Source: Gammaproteobacteria bacterium (GTDB lineage Bacteria; Pseudomonadota; Gammaproteobacteria; Burkholderiales; Burkholderiaceae_C). From it: 64,000 nt of DNA. Below are positions 10,088-18,012 of this stretch, in pieces. Each line of letters starts with the position of its first letter. The stretch's first letter is position 1. The stretch covers positions 62,001-126,000 of the forward strand of contig JAHIYE010000004.1 in assembly GCA_018815325.1 (NCBI GenBank), read 5' to 3'. The position numbers and the translations under genes were made by a program. Below the pieces are notes generated by a model, which made no database searches, was not told the origin of the DNA, and saw only the letters and a program-made list of their open reading frames with translations.

Positions 10088-10297
10088 GTGCTGACACGGC
10101 TGGGCAACCGCGATGACGCACGAGCGCTCATCTCGTCTGTGCAACTGCGCGCCCATGGCGCCGGTCTGTCCCTGCGCGAGCCACCGCCTGAACCCAGCAG
10201 CTGCTGCGGGCGTGGTTGCGCGGAATGCGTGTGGCACAGTTATCTGGACGCGGTGGACTACTGGCAACAGGAGGCCCTGCTGAAACTGGGCACCTGA
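10088..10297 (+). CDS. Oxidoreductase-like domain protein (CCGRGC motif)
   Basis: This 69-residue protein starts at GTG. It contains PPPEPSSCCGRGCAECVW followed by a Tyr-rich segment (YLDAVDYW), the hallmark of the small oxidoreductase-like N-terminal domain family found alone in bacteria and fused to larger proteins in eukaryotes. The four clustered cysteines suggest metal or Fe-S binding. It lies 9 bases after the small membrane protein and is probably in the same transcript. Biochemical role unknown. Confidence 0.72.
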   Translation: MLTRLGNRDDARALISSVQLRAHGAGLSLREPPPEPSSCCGRGCAECVWHSYLDAVDYWQQEALLKLGT

Positions 10298-10344
10298 TGC
10301 CACAGACCTCGGGCAAGGCCTGTCAACGATCTGCATAACAGGCA

Positions 10345-10392
10345 TGAAAAAAGCGCATCCGCTACATAAAACGTAGCGTGATGCGCTTATTC
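10345..10392. terminator. Bidirectional Rho-independent terminator
   Basis: AAGCGCATCCGCTAC (10351-10365) pairs with GTAGCGTGATGCGCTT (10373-10388) with one small bulge and a 7-base loop. Six adenines precede and TTATTC follows, so it can act on both strands. It separates the convergent oxidoreductase-like gene and ahpF. Confidence 0.88.
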
Positions 10393-10437
10393 ATAAAGGG
10401 CCGGAGCCAGATTTATCAACTATATGTGAGCCCTGCC

Positions 10438-12051
10438 TCAGGCTTCTGCCATGTCAACCTTGACCCTGGCTTCGGTGTTGACCACTGGCACGACCGGTGT
10501 GGCGCGGATCAGGTGGTCGAAGGCGGACAGCGCGGCCTTGGCACCATCGCCTGCGGCAATCACGATCTGCTTGAACGGCACAGTCGTCACGTCACCGGCG
10601 GCAAACACGCCCGGCAAAGATGTCTGGCCACGCGCATCAACCACGATCTCGCCATGCTTGCTGAGCTCCAGCGTGCCCTTGAGCCATTCGGTGTTAGGCA
10701 CCAGGCCGATCTGCACGAATACGCCTTCGAGTTCGATATGGTTGACCGTGCCGGTGGCCCGGTCGGTGTAGCTCAGGCCGTTGACCTTCTGGCCGTCGCC
10801 CGTGATCTCGGTCGTCTGGGCCTGGGTATGGATGCTCACATTGGGCAGGCTCTTGAGCTTGCTCACAAGCACGGCATCGGCCCGCAGCTGCTCGCCGAAT
10901 TCCAGCAGTGTGACATGCGACACGATGCCAGCCAGGTCAATAGCCGCCTCGACCCCCGAGTTGCCGCCGCCGATGACCGCCACGCGCTTGCCCTTGAAGA
11001 GCGGGCCGTCACAGTGCGGGCAATAGGCCACGCCCTTATTGCGGTACTTCTGCTCGCCCGGCACGTTGACTTCGCGCCAGCGCGCGCCGGTGGAGAGAAT
11101 CACGGTCTTGCTCTTGAGTGAGCCGCCGTTGGCCAGTTGCACCTCGATCAGGCCACCCGGCTGGGTAGCGGGAATCAGCTTGTCGGCACGCTGCAGGTTC
11201 ATGATGTCGACCTCGTAGGCCTTCACCTGGGCTTCGAGTGCGGCGGCGAACTTCGGGCCATCGGTCTCCAGCACCGAAATGTAGTTCTCGATCGCCAGCG
11301 TGTCGTTGACCTGACCGCCAAAGCGCTCAGCCGCCACGCCCGTGCGGATGCCCTTGCGGGCGGCATACACCGCCGCTGCGGCACCGGCCGGACCACCGCC
11401 GACGATCAGCACGTCATACGGGTCCTTGGCGCTGAGCTTGGCGGCATCACGTGCGGCTGAGCCCTTGTCGAGCTTGGCCACGATCTCTTCCACGCCCATG
11501 CGACCCGAGCCGAAGACCTCGCCATTCAGGAAGACCGTGGGCACGGCCATGATCTCGCGCTGATTGACTTCGTCCTGGAACAGGGCGCCGTCAATGGTTA
11601 CGGTCTTGACGCGCGGGTTGAGCACGGCCATGAGGCTGAGTGCCTGCACCACGTCCGGGCAGTTATGGCAGCTCAGGGACATGTAGACCTCGAAGTTGTA
11701 ATCGCCTTCGAGCGCTTTAATCTGTTCGATCACTTCAGGCTCAACCTTGGGCGGATGGCCGCCGACCCACAACAGGGCCAGCACCAGTGAGGTGAACTCA
11801 TGGCCCAGGGGAATGGCTGCAAAGCGCAGGCTCATCTGGGCGCCAATGCGGTTCAGGCTGAACGAGGGCTTGCGGGCATCCGCGCCGTCGGTCTTGAGCG
11901 TGATCTTGTCGCTCAGGGCTGCCACATCCTGCAGCAGGCCCTTCATCTCGTTTGATGCATCGCTGCCGTCCAGGGAGGCCACGATCTCAAAGGGTTGCGT
12001 GACCCGTTCCAGGTAAGTCTTCAATTGTGTCTTGAGGCTATCTTCCAACAT
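10438..12051 (-). CDS. ahpF: Alkyl hydroperoxide reductase subunit F
   Basis: The 537-residue flavoprotein reduces AhpC with NADH. It has an N-terminal tandem thioredoxin-like domain with a redox CxxC ([10 protein letters not shown]), an FAD-binding [10 protein letters not shown], and the thioredoxin-reductase-like domain with AYCPHCDGP and NAD-binding [10 protein letters not shown]. The C-terminal [13 protein letters not shown] is typical. The start at 12051 is preferred because GGAGAA lies about 8 bases upstream; ATG 12063 is an alternative. It follows ahpC in the same direction with a hairpin in between. Likely part of the peroxide-stress (OxyR) response. Confidence 0.95.
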   Translation of the reverse strand: MLEDSLKTQLKTYLERVTQPFEIVASLDGSDASNEMKGLLQDVAALSDKITLKTDGADARKPSFSLNRIGAQMSLRFAAIPLGHEFTSLVLALLWVGGHPPKVEPEVIEQIKALEGDYNFEVYMSLSCHNCPDVVQALSLMAVLNPRVKTVTIDGALFQDEVNQREIMAVPTVFLNGEVFGSGRMGVEEIVAKLDKGSAARDAAKLSAKDPYDVLIVGGGPAGAAAAVYAARKGIRTGVAAERFGGQVNDTLAIENYISVLETDGPKFAAALEAQVKAYEVDIMNLQRADKLIPATQPGGLIEVQLANGGSLKSKTVILSTGARWREVNVPGEQKYRNKGVAYCPHCDGPLFKGKRVAVIGGGNSGVEAAIDLAGIVSHVTLLEFGEQLRADAVLVSKLKSLPNVSIHTQAQTTEITGDGQKVNGLSYTDRATGTVNHIELEGVFVQIGLVPNTEWLKGTLELSKHGEIVVDARGQTSLPGVFAAGDVTTVPFKQIVIAAGDGAKAALSAFDHLIRATPVVPVVNTEARVKVDMAEA

Positions 12052-12086
12052 CGTGTTCTCCATTTCGACAGGGTGTGTTTGTCCTG

Positions 12087-12117
12087 CCCGGTGGCCGCCT
12101 TGTGAGCAGCCACCGGG
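12087..12117 (-). terminator. Hairpin between ahpC and ahpF
   Basis: CCCGGTGGC (12087-12095) and GCCACCGGG (12109-12117) form a perfect 9-bp stem with a 13-base loop. No T-tract follows on the minus strand, so it may act as an mRNA-stabilising or partial-termination element that lowers ahpF relative to ahpC. Confidence 0.5.
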
Positions 12118-12159
12118 TTGAGGGCTTGGGTGTGACCGCTTAGGTCAGGTCAGCGGAAA

Positions 12160-12723
12160 TCAGATCTTGCCGACGAGGTCCAGTGAAGGAGTCAGCGTTT
12201 TTTCGCCTTCCTTCCACTTGGCTGGGCAGACTTCACCGGGGTGCGAGGCCACGTACTGGGCGGCCTTGACCTTGCGCAGCAGCTCCTTGGCGTCACGGCC
12301 GATGCCGTTGTCATGGATTTCGCACAGCTTGATCTGGCCTTCGGGGTTGATCACAAAGGTGCCGCGCAGTGCCATGCCTTCTTCCTCGATCATCACTTCG
12401 AAGTTGCGGGTGATGGCACCGGTGGGGTCACCGATCAGCGGGTAGTTGACCTTCTTGATGGCTTCCGAGGTGTCGTGCCAGGCCTTGTGGGCGAAATGGC
12501 TGTCGGTCGACACGCCATAGACTTCGACGCCCAGTTTCTGGAACTCGGCATAGTTGTCAGCCAGATCTTCCAGCTCCGTCGGGCAGACAAAGGTGAAGTC
12601 GGCCGGATAGAACATCACGACAGACCATTCGCCTTTGAGGCTCTCGTCGCTCACAGGGATGAAACGGCCATTGTGGTAAGCCGTGGCCTTGAAGGGCTTG
12701 ATGGTGGTGTTGATCAAAGACAT
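12160..12723 (-). CDS. ahpC: Alkyl hydroperoxide reductase subunit C (peroxiredoxin)
   Basis: The 187-residue typical 2-Cys peroxiredoxin has peroxidatic C47 in FVCPTE and resolving C166 in GEVCPAKW, the full length of the AhpC family. It reduces hydrogen peroxide, organic peroxides and peroxynitrite and is recycled by AhpF encoded downstream. An OxyR-like element lies about 30-53 bases upstream of the start. Confidence 0.96.
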   Translation of the reverse strand: MSLINTTIKPFKATAYHNGRFIPVSDESLKGEWSVVMFYPADFTFVCPTELEDLADNYAEFQKLGVEVYGVSTDSHFAHKAWHDTSEAIKKVNYPLIGDPTGAITRNFEVMIEEEGMALRGTFVINPEGQIKLCEIHDNGIGRDAKELLRKVKAAQYVASHPGEVCPAKWKEGEKTLTPSLDLVGKI

Positions 12724-12752
12724 AGTGTTTTCCTCTTAAGGTTGGTTTTCAA

Positions 12753-12776
12753 ATAGCACATGGCTATCATATGTGC
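12753..12776 (-). promoter_or_regulatory. Candidate OxyR-like element upstream of ahpC
   Basis: ATAG-N7-CTAT (12753-12767) fits one OxyR half-element, and overlapping it GCACAT (12756-12761) and ATGTGC (12771-12776) are inverted arms. A possible minus-strand -10 TATGAT overlaps the right arm. Only one of the two OxyR elements is clear, so the assignment is tentative. Confidence 0.4.
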
Positions 12777-12853
12777 AATGCAGCATTTTTGAGGTTGATT
12801 AGCCCAATGCTGTTGATTAAGAATTTCTATGGGACAGTGGAACGCCTGTATGC

Positions 12854-13042
12854 ATGCGGAATTCACGCAAATACGGCTTCCGTTGCAATGAATGGCCGAA
12901 GACGTGTGCGGCGCAGCAAACAGCCGTGACGCTGGCTTCTTGCCGGGACAGCAAGGTGGTGCAAAACCGCCCCCTCTGCGGCAAAGGCATCGAAAAGAAT
13001 GAGCAGCGCCTGGTCGAAATCAGAGGCTGTCTTGCGCTGCAT
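12854..13042 (-). pseudogene. Possible remnant of a dienelactone hydrolase N-terminus
   Basis: Reading the minus strand from an ATG at 13042 gives MQRKTASDFDQALLILFDAF, which closely resembles the N-terminus of long dienelactone hydrolase family proteins (RKTAxDFDQELLxLFDAYVHG). After about 20 codons the similarity stops in this frame and a weak continuation (RGRF, then VTAVCCAA) appears in another frame, suggesting a frameshifted, truncated remnant. No hydrolase core follows. The family resemblance is from memory and needs a search. Confidence 0.35.
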
Positions 13043-13082
13043 GGTGGAAGCCTCCAGAAAAAGCCAATCCACTGAAAGCAAC

Positions 13083-13511
13083 TCAGCTGTTGGCCCGCCT
13101 CCTGAGCCAGCGCATCAGGCTGCCCACCACAGGCAACTTTTCGTAAAGTTCCTCGGCGGCATCCCAGTAATCGCGGTGGTGCTCGATGCGGCCGTCGGGG
13201 GCAAATTTCAGGTGCGAGGCGCCATGGATGATCTGTACCTCCTGCGACTTGAAGGACTTGAAGCGAAAGCAGAAGACCCAGGTGAGAAAGCATTGATCGC
13301 CATCCACCAGATGAGCGCGAATCACGAATCGTGGTTCATCCAGCACCTCGTACATGTGGCTGAAGATGCGCTGCACCTCAGCGAGGCCCCTGACCTCGTT
13401 GAAAGGGTCCTTGAAGTAGGCATCATCGGTGTAGTACTCGCCGAACCGGGCCACGCTGTGGGGCGTGAGATTCTCGAAAAACTCGACCACGCGTTGGGCA
13501 GCAGCTCTCAT
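13083..13511 (-). CDS. NTF2-like (SnoaL-type) domain protein
   Basis: The 142-residue protein has the cone-shaped NTF2-like pattern: FFENLTPHSVARFGEYYTDDAYFKDPFNEVRG at the N-terminus, then repeated beta strands and HHRDYWDAAEELY. Proteins of this type are small enzymes or ligand carriers. It is the last gene of the eight-gene operon, and its start overlaps the SDR stop by ATGA, so the two probably work together. Specific ligand unknown. Confidence 0.8.
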   Translation of the reverse strand: MRAAAQRVVEFFENLTPHSVARFGEYYTDDAYFKDPFNEVRGLAEVQRIFSHMYEVLDEPRFVIRAHLVDGDQCFLTWVFCFRFKSFKSQEVQIIHGASHLKFAPDGRIEHHRDYWDAAEELYEKLPVVGSLMRWLRRRANS

Positions 13512-14320
13512 AGTCCGGTGAACTTTCTGACAAGGGGGAAATACAGTCGATACGGTAGCAGCCGCATGAGTTTGAGCCAGCGCGTGAAGCGCTTGGGGAA
13601 ATGGATCTCAAAGTCTCCGCGGGCCCAGCCGCGCAGCATCTCAGTGGCCGCCTGTTCAGGCGTGATCAGGGCCGGCATGGTGAAGCTGTTTTGTGCGGTC
13701 AGTGGCGTCTCCACAAAGCCGGGGTTGATCACGCTCACACCGATGCCCTGGGGCTGCAGATCCAGGTAGAGGGTTTCGGCCAGGTTGATGAGCGCAGCCT
13801 TGGTCGGCCCATAAGCCAGGCTGTTGGGCAGGCCACGAAAGCCTGCCACGCTGCTGATGAGGCTGATGTGACCCGCCGATGTCCGGTCGCGACCTGCTTG
13901 CCCCTGCAAGGCCGGCAGCACGGCATCGAGCACATGCAGTGCGCCCACGTAGTTGATCTCCTGATGGCGCAGCATCTCGGCGAGGCTGAAGTCGGCTGCT
14001 CTCAGCTCCCGGTAGTAGCCCGCGCAATACAGCACGAGATCGATCGGCTGGCGCGCCAGAATGGATTGCGCGGCTGCCTTGACTGCCTGCGCGTCTGTCA
14101 CGTCAAGCGGCAAGTCCACCGCGCGCGTGCGGCCCTGTGCATCCTGGCCGGGGTGCTGCGCCACCCAGTCCTGCAGCGCCTGGGCATTGCGGGCCGAGAT
14201 GAAGACGCAAGCCCCTTGCGCATGCAGGGCAGTCGCAGTGGCGCGACCAATGCCGGTGGAGGCCCCCACCAGCCACACCGCCTTGCCTTGCCACTGCGTC
14301 AGCCTGGGATTGAATGCCAT
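13508..14320 (-). CDS. Short-chain dehydrogenase/reductase
   Basis: The 270-residue SDR has cofactor motif GASTGIG, the CAG (NNAG-like) motif in LVLYCAGYY, catalytic serine in LISSVAG, and YGPTK (YxxxK). The C-terminal RLLPYRLYFPLVRKFTGL is hydrophobic and basic, suggesting membrane association, as in other SDRs of lipid metabolism. The start at 14320 is the first ATG that keeps the Rossmann motif near residue 20; the longer frame overlaps the DUF3833 gene. It lies in the putative lipid-modification operon. Confidence 0.85.
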   Translation of the reverse strand: MAFNPRLTQWQGKAVWLVGASTGIGRATATALHAQGACVFISARNAQALQDWVAQHPGQDAQGRTRAVDLPLDVTDAQAVKAAAQSILARQPIDLVLYCAGYYRELRAADFSLAEMLRHQEINYVGALHVLDAVLPALQGQAGRDRTSAGHISLISSVAGFRGLPNSLAYGPTKAALINLAETLYLDLQPQGIGVSVINPGFVETPLTAQNSFTMPALITPEQAATEMLRGWARGDFEIHFPKRFTRWLKLMRLLPYRLYFPLVRKFTGL

Positions 14321-14358
14321 GCCTTGATCTCCTTGCTCGCCTTGATCTCGTGACTGCG

Positions 14359-14919
14359 CTAGCGCTTGCTGAAACTCAGCGTGACCTCGCCCAGTCGCAC
14401 ACCCCACTTGCTCATGGTCGCACGGTTGAGCATGACCTTGTCGTTCATGAGGTACATCCAGTCGTCGAACTGCACCTCGATCACACGTCCCTCCAGCGGC
14501 AGGCTCAGGGTGTAGGTCCAATAGAACGCGTTGCCCCGCTCCTCCCCCGTGGCTTCACCCACCACGTCACCGGCTCGCCCGGTGTAGCGGCCCTGGCCTG
14601 CCGCCCCGGGCTGGCGCTTGAGAAGCCAGATGCGCTTTTGCCGGGTGCCGTCTGAGTAGAGGAAATCCTCATCGAGCACGCCCTCCTCTTCACCGCGGGG
14701 GCCCTGCCAGCTGCACTGCATGAGCACAGTAAAGCGCTTGACAACCTTGCCCGCACGGTCGGTGAAGACGCCATAGGCGTCTATTGTCCCGTTGAAGTAA
14801 CTGCGCAGGTCAAGCTGCGGTTTTTCACCGGCATAGTCAGCAATCTGTGCTGTGCCACAACCGGCCAGACCGGTGGCGGCCAATGCGGCACCGCCGCTTA
14901 AAAGCAATCGTCGTTTCAT
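14359..14919 (-). CDS. DUF3833 lipoprotein
   Basis: The 186-residue protein starts MKRRLLLSGGAALAATGLAGC, a lipoprotein signal with lipobox LAGC, followed by DLRSYFNGTIDAYGVFTDRAGKVVKRF, typical of the DUF3833 family of small beta-barrel-like periplasmic lipoproteins. The start at 14919 has AGGGGGAA upstream. In Proteobacteria this family is often found beside cyclopropane synthase family, DUF1365 and SDR genes, as here. A role in carrying or processing modified lipids in the envelope is an inference. Confidence 0.85.
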   Translation of the reverse strand: MKRRLLLSGGAALAATGLAGCGTAQIADYAGEKPQLDLRSYFNGTIDAYGVFTDRAGKVVKRFTVLMQCSWQGPRGEEEGVLDEDFLYSDGTRQKRIWLLKRQPGAAGQGRYTGRAGDVVGEATGEERGNAFYWTYTLSLPLEGRVIEVQFDDWMYLMNDKVMLNRATMSKWGVRLGEVTLSFSKR

Positions 14920-14965
14920 GATTTCCCCCTGAGGTGAACAAAAATGGTTTTTCTGGCTGCCGGGC

Positions 14966-16243
14966 TCATGCGTGAACGGCCTCCCGCCGAATGACGAGCG
15001 TGTAGAGCAGGCTGGCCGCCACCAGCTTGAGCGCACAGGGCAGCAGACAGTAGGTCAGCGTCAGGGCCTCCAGGGCCTGCGCATCACGCGCGCCGGGTGC
15101 ATAGCCGAAGAACGCCAGCAAGGGCAGCACAACACCGGCCGCCAGGGCGAGATTGAGTTTGGTGGCGAAGTTCCACCAGCCGAAGTAACGGCCTTCGGCC
15201 TGCCCCTGGTCGCCTGCATCCGCAATGACCCCGGCGAGCAGTGCCGCCGGCAAGCCGAGGTCGGCCCCGAGTGCCAGGCCCGAGAGGGCCGAGATGATGC
15301 CAAAGGCCAGCACCTGTCCTGCACCCAGCTGGCTGGCCCAGATGAACACGGCCACGGCCAGCAACATGCCGCACAGCCAGGCCCGTGCCAGCCCGATGCG
15401 CCGCACGAGCAAAAGCCACAACGGCATGGACAAGGCCGCACACAGAAAGAAGGTGCCGAGGAACACCGGCTCCAGGGCCTGGGGTGCCTGCAGCCGGTCC
15501 TGCACGAAAAACAGCACGAGAGTGGCTGGCACCGCGCTGGCAATGCCATTGACAACAAACACGGCCAGCAGCCGGCGAAACGCAGGCCGCATGAACGGCA
15601 GCCCAAGAGGCGGCACGGTACGGCTGGAGCCCGACAGGGCCAGCGACCTGGGTTGCCGCGCACGGCACCAGGCCAGCCAGCCCAGGCCCAGCATCAGCCA
15701 GAACAAGCCCACAGTGAAGGGCATGCCCATCAAGGCCGGCGTGACGGATGCCAGCACCACGCCGAGCAGGCCCAGCCCCTCGCGCCAGGCAACGATGCGG
15801 CTCTGGGCCAGCGCACCGCCTCCCAGCATGGCGCCCCAGGACTGGTGCGCCACACTGATGGCGCTGAAAGCGGCATAGGTCATCATGAGCATGACCGAGC
15901 TCCACAGCAGCAGTCCGGAGACATCGCGCATGGGCGGAAAAAACAGCAGCGCAAAACCCAGCGCGAGTACCCCACAGGCAAGACCGCCAAACACCAGCAC
16001 CGCACGTGCCGAGCGTGCAAACAGGCTGTCGCTGAGGCGGCCGATCACGGGGTCGATCAGGGCATCGAGCAGGCGTGCGCCCAGCAGCACCGCGCCAAGC
16101 CAGGCCAGCGGCACACCGAACTCCCGCGCATAGTGGTTGGGCAGGATCACATAGAGCGGCAGTGCCACAAATGCCAGCGGCAAGCCGAGCAGGCCATAGC
16201 GCCAGCCCTCACTGCGGGACCAGGTGCTGGCGGCTGGCTCCAT
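14966..16243 (-). CDS. MFS transporter, GPH/MFS_2-like
   Basis: The product of about 425 residues has roughly 12 hydrophobic segments and the MFS_2 pattern ARLLDALIDPVIGRLSDSLFARSARAVLVFGG after the second helix. The family includes sugar-cation symporters and lysolipid transporters such as MFSD2/LplT-like proteins; in this lipid operon a lipid or lysolipid substrate is plausible but unproven. An ATG at 16243 is used; a GTG at 16255 is equally possible as neither has a strong ribosome-binding site. Confidence 0.82.
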   Translation of the reverse strand: MEPAASTWSRSEGWRYGLLGLPLAFVALPLYVILPNHYAREFGVPLAWLGAVLLGARLLDALIDPVIGRLSDSLFARSARAVLVFGGLACGVLALGFALLFFPPMRDVSGLLLWSSVMLMMTYAAFSAISVAHQSWGAMLGGGALAQSRIVAWREGLGLLGVVLASVTPALMGMPFTVGLFWLMLGLGWLAWCRARQPRSLALSGSSRTVPPLGLPFMRPAFRRLLAVFVVNGIASAVPATLVLFFVQDRLQAPQALEPVFLGTFFLCAALSMPLWLLLVRRIGLARAWLCGMLLAVAVFIWASQLGAGQVLAFGIISALSGLALGADLGLPAALLAGVIADAGDQGQAEGRYFGWWNFATKLNLALAAGVVLPLLAFFGYAPGARDAQALEALTLTYCLLPCALKLVAASLLYTLVIRREAVHA

Positions 16244-16258
16244 GGTGTTTGTCACGGC

Positions 16259-16795
16259 TCAGCGCTGACCCAGCAGGGCCAGACGCATGTCGGGTTGCGA
16301 ACTCTTGTCCGACAGCCAGATGCCAAAGAATAGCTGCGCGAAAACCGGCTCCCTGAGTTCGACCGTGAGCTTGCCGTTGACCCAGAACGTGGCGCCACCA
16401 TCGGGGCGGTGAACACCGGTGATACGGTCGCCCGCCACCACATCCGGAAAAGCCTGCGTCAGGATCGCGAGCCAGCGCCCGGCCTGTGTGGGCGTGAACT
16501 CGCCGATGCGGCGCATCTCCTCGATCGAGCGGCGGACAATGTCCTCCCCCTTGAGCTCGCGCAGGTAGCGCAGCTCCAGCGCGAAGGACTGGCGCGCCAT
16601 CTCGCGCTGCTGGAAACCGGGCTCCACCCAGAGCTGAGCGTCATACACCGAAAAGCCCCAGTAACGCAGCCGTGCCGCGCCTGCCAGCTCGGGTTGCTGC
16701 AGCGAAGCCCGCACCTCTGGCGGCACCGTCGTTTGCGCAGCCGCCGGCAATGTAGAGAAAAATACGATGCCAGCCCATGCCAATATTGCGTACAT
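16259..16795 (-). CDS. Chalcone isomerase-like periplasmic protein
   Basis: The 178-residue product has a signal peptide (MYAILAWAGIVFFSTLPAAAQ) and a domain with LRYWGFSVYDAQLWVEPGF and FALELRYLRELKG, the pattern of the bacterial chalcone isomerase-like family, thought to bind fatty acids. It starts 2 bases after the cfa-type gene stop. The first 13 codons and the cfa stop lie inside a dispersed intergenic repeat (16758-16813), so the start and signal peptide appear to have been supplied by the repeat. Enzymatic isomerase activity is not expected in this family. Confidence 0.8.
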   Translation of the reverse strand: MYAILAWAGIVFFSTLPAAAQTTVPPEVRASLQQPELAGAARLRYWGFSVYDAQLWVEPGFQQREMARQSFALELRYLRELKGEDIVRRSIEEMRRIGEFTPTQAGRWLAILTQAFPDVVAGDRITGVHRPDGGATFWVNGKLTVELREPVFAQLFFGIWLSDKSSQPDMRLALLGQR

Positions 16796-16813
16796 AGCTA
16801 TACTTTTTGTAGC
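16758..16813 (-). repeat. Dispersed intergenic repeat, copy A
   Basis: On the minus strand this begins GCTACAAAAA, continues through ATAGCTA and CGCAATAT, then GGGCT, and ends in an ATTTTT tract. The same ordered blocks occur on the plus strand at 40275-40332. Related sequences are, to my knowledge, common between genes in Comamonadaceae. This copy spans the junction of the cfa-type gene and the chalcone isomerase-like gene and is translated on both sides. Confidence 0.65.
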
Positions 16814-18012
16814 GTGAACTGCATCACGTCCGTGTTGCCGCCGTCGAAGGCCGCTTCGCAGTAACAGAGGTAGAACTCCCACAGCCGCATGAAGCGCTCG
16901 TCAAAGCCGAGTTGCAGCACCCGGCTGCGCTCGCCCATGAAGCGCGCACGCCAGCGTCGCAGCGTCTCGGCGTAGTCCGCGCCAAAACGCAGCTCGTCCA
17001 CCACGCGCAGGCCGGCGGCCTCGGCCTGGCGACGAAACTCCGAAGGACTGGGCAGGCAGCCGCCGGGAAAGATGTATTGCTGGATAAAGTCGGTCGAATC
17101 GAGGTAGCGTTCAAACAGGCCATCATCAATCACGATGGACTGGATGCAGGCTTTGCCACCGGGCTTGAGCAGGCGTGCCACGGTCTCGAAGTAGGTGGGC
17201 CAGTATTCACGGCCCACCGCCTCGACCATTTCGATCGAGCAGATCGCGTCGAAGGGCTCATCTGCCACGTCACGGTAATCCTGCAGGCGCAAAGCCACAT
17301 TGCGTGCGCCAACCCGCGCCATGCGGGCCTGCCCGTAGGCCAGTTGCTCGGTGCTCAGCGTCACGCCGACCACCTCGGCCTGGAACTCGGTCGCAGCCAT
17401 CTCGGCCAATGCGCCCCAGCCGCATCCAATCTCCAGCACGCGTGCACCGGGCTTTACCCCCGCCATGGTGAGTGCGCGCCTGACTTTTGCACGTTGGGCC
17501 TGTGGCATGTCAGCCGTCAAGTCCCCCTCGAACCAGGCCGAGGAATAGTTCATGGTCTCGTCCAGCCACAAGGTGTAGAACGCATTGCCCAGGTCGTAGT
17601 GGGCATGGATGTTCTTCTTGCTGTTGGTCCGTGTGTTTCGGTGCAGCAGATGGCGCACACGGTAGATCAGGCGCCCCAGCCAGCTGCCGTAGATAACGTC
17701 TTCGATGTCCTTGCGGTTGCTGATGAACAGCGCGAGCAGTTCAGCCAGTTGTGGCGTGCTCCAGTCACCGGCCATGTAGCTCTCGGCAAATCCGATGTCG
17801 CCGGATTTCAGGGCCGCATGAAAGGCGTTCCAGTTATGCAGCGTCATCGTGGCACCAGGCTGCGCACCACTGCCAAACTGCTGCACGGCACCGTCTGGCA
17901 GATGCAGGGTCAGCGTGCCATGCCGCATGCGCTGCAGCAGGCGGAAAACGGAGCGGATGCTGGCGGGTGCGCCAGCAGGCGTCATGCGCTGGGGAGCGGT
18001 GATCGTGTTCAT
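16798..18012 (-). CDS. cfa: Cyclopropane-fatty-acyl-phospholipid synthase family methyltransferase
   Basis: The 404-residue protein uses S-adenosylmethionine to methylate (and usually cyclopropanate) cis double bonds of membrane phospholipid acyl chains. It has the N-terminal lipid-binding region (FAESYMAGDW), the SAM motif VLEIGCGWGALAE, and conserved SIEMVEAVG, YIFPGGCLPS and WEFYLCYCEAAF. The pairing with an FAD oxidoreductase, DUF1365 and a CarH/LitR regulator is the arrangement seen in singlet-oxygen or light-responsive lipid clusters; a product other than plain cyclopropane fatty acids (for instance methylated or furan acids) is possible. The start overlaps the DUF1365 stop by ATGA. Confidence 0.9.
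   Translation of the reverse strand: MNTITAPQRMTPAGAPASIRSVFRLLQRMRHGTLTLHLPDGAVQQFGSGAQPGATMTLHNWNAFHAALKSGDIGFAESYMAGDWSTPQLAELLALFISNRKDIEDVIYGSWLGRLIYRVRHLLHRNTRTNSKKNIHAHYDLGNAFYTLWLDETMNYSSAWFEGDLTADMPQAQRAKVRRALTMAGVKPGARVLEIGCGWGALAEMAATEFQAEVVGVTLSTEQLAYGQARMARVGARNVALRLQDYRDVADEPFDAICSIEMVEAVGREYWPTYFETVARLLKPGGKACIQSIVIDDGLFERYLDSTDFIQQYIFPGGCLPSPSEFRRQAEAAGLRVVDELRFGADYAETLRRWRARFMGERSRVLQLGFDERFMRLWEFYLCYCEAAFDGGNTDVMQFTLQKV

Noticed and set aside
12817-13293. Minus-strand ORF of 158 codons spanning the ahpC upstream region
   Set aside because: It overlaps the NTF2-like gene in another frame and the OxyR-like region; only a short piece fits the suspected hydrolase remnant.
14972-16333. 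Long plus-strand ORF of 453 codons opposite the MFS gene
   Set aside because: It is rich in Gln, Arg, His and Gly, has no domain pattern, and is exactly antisense to a clear membrane transporter with normal codon use. A high-GC shadow frame.
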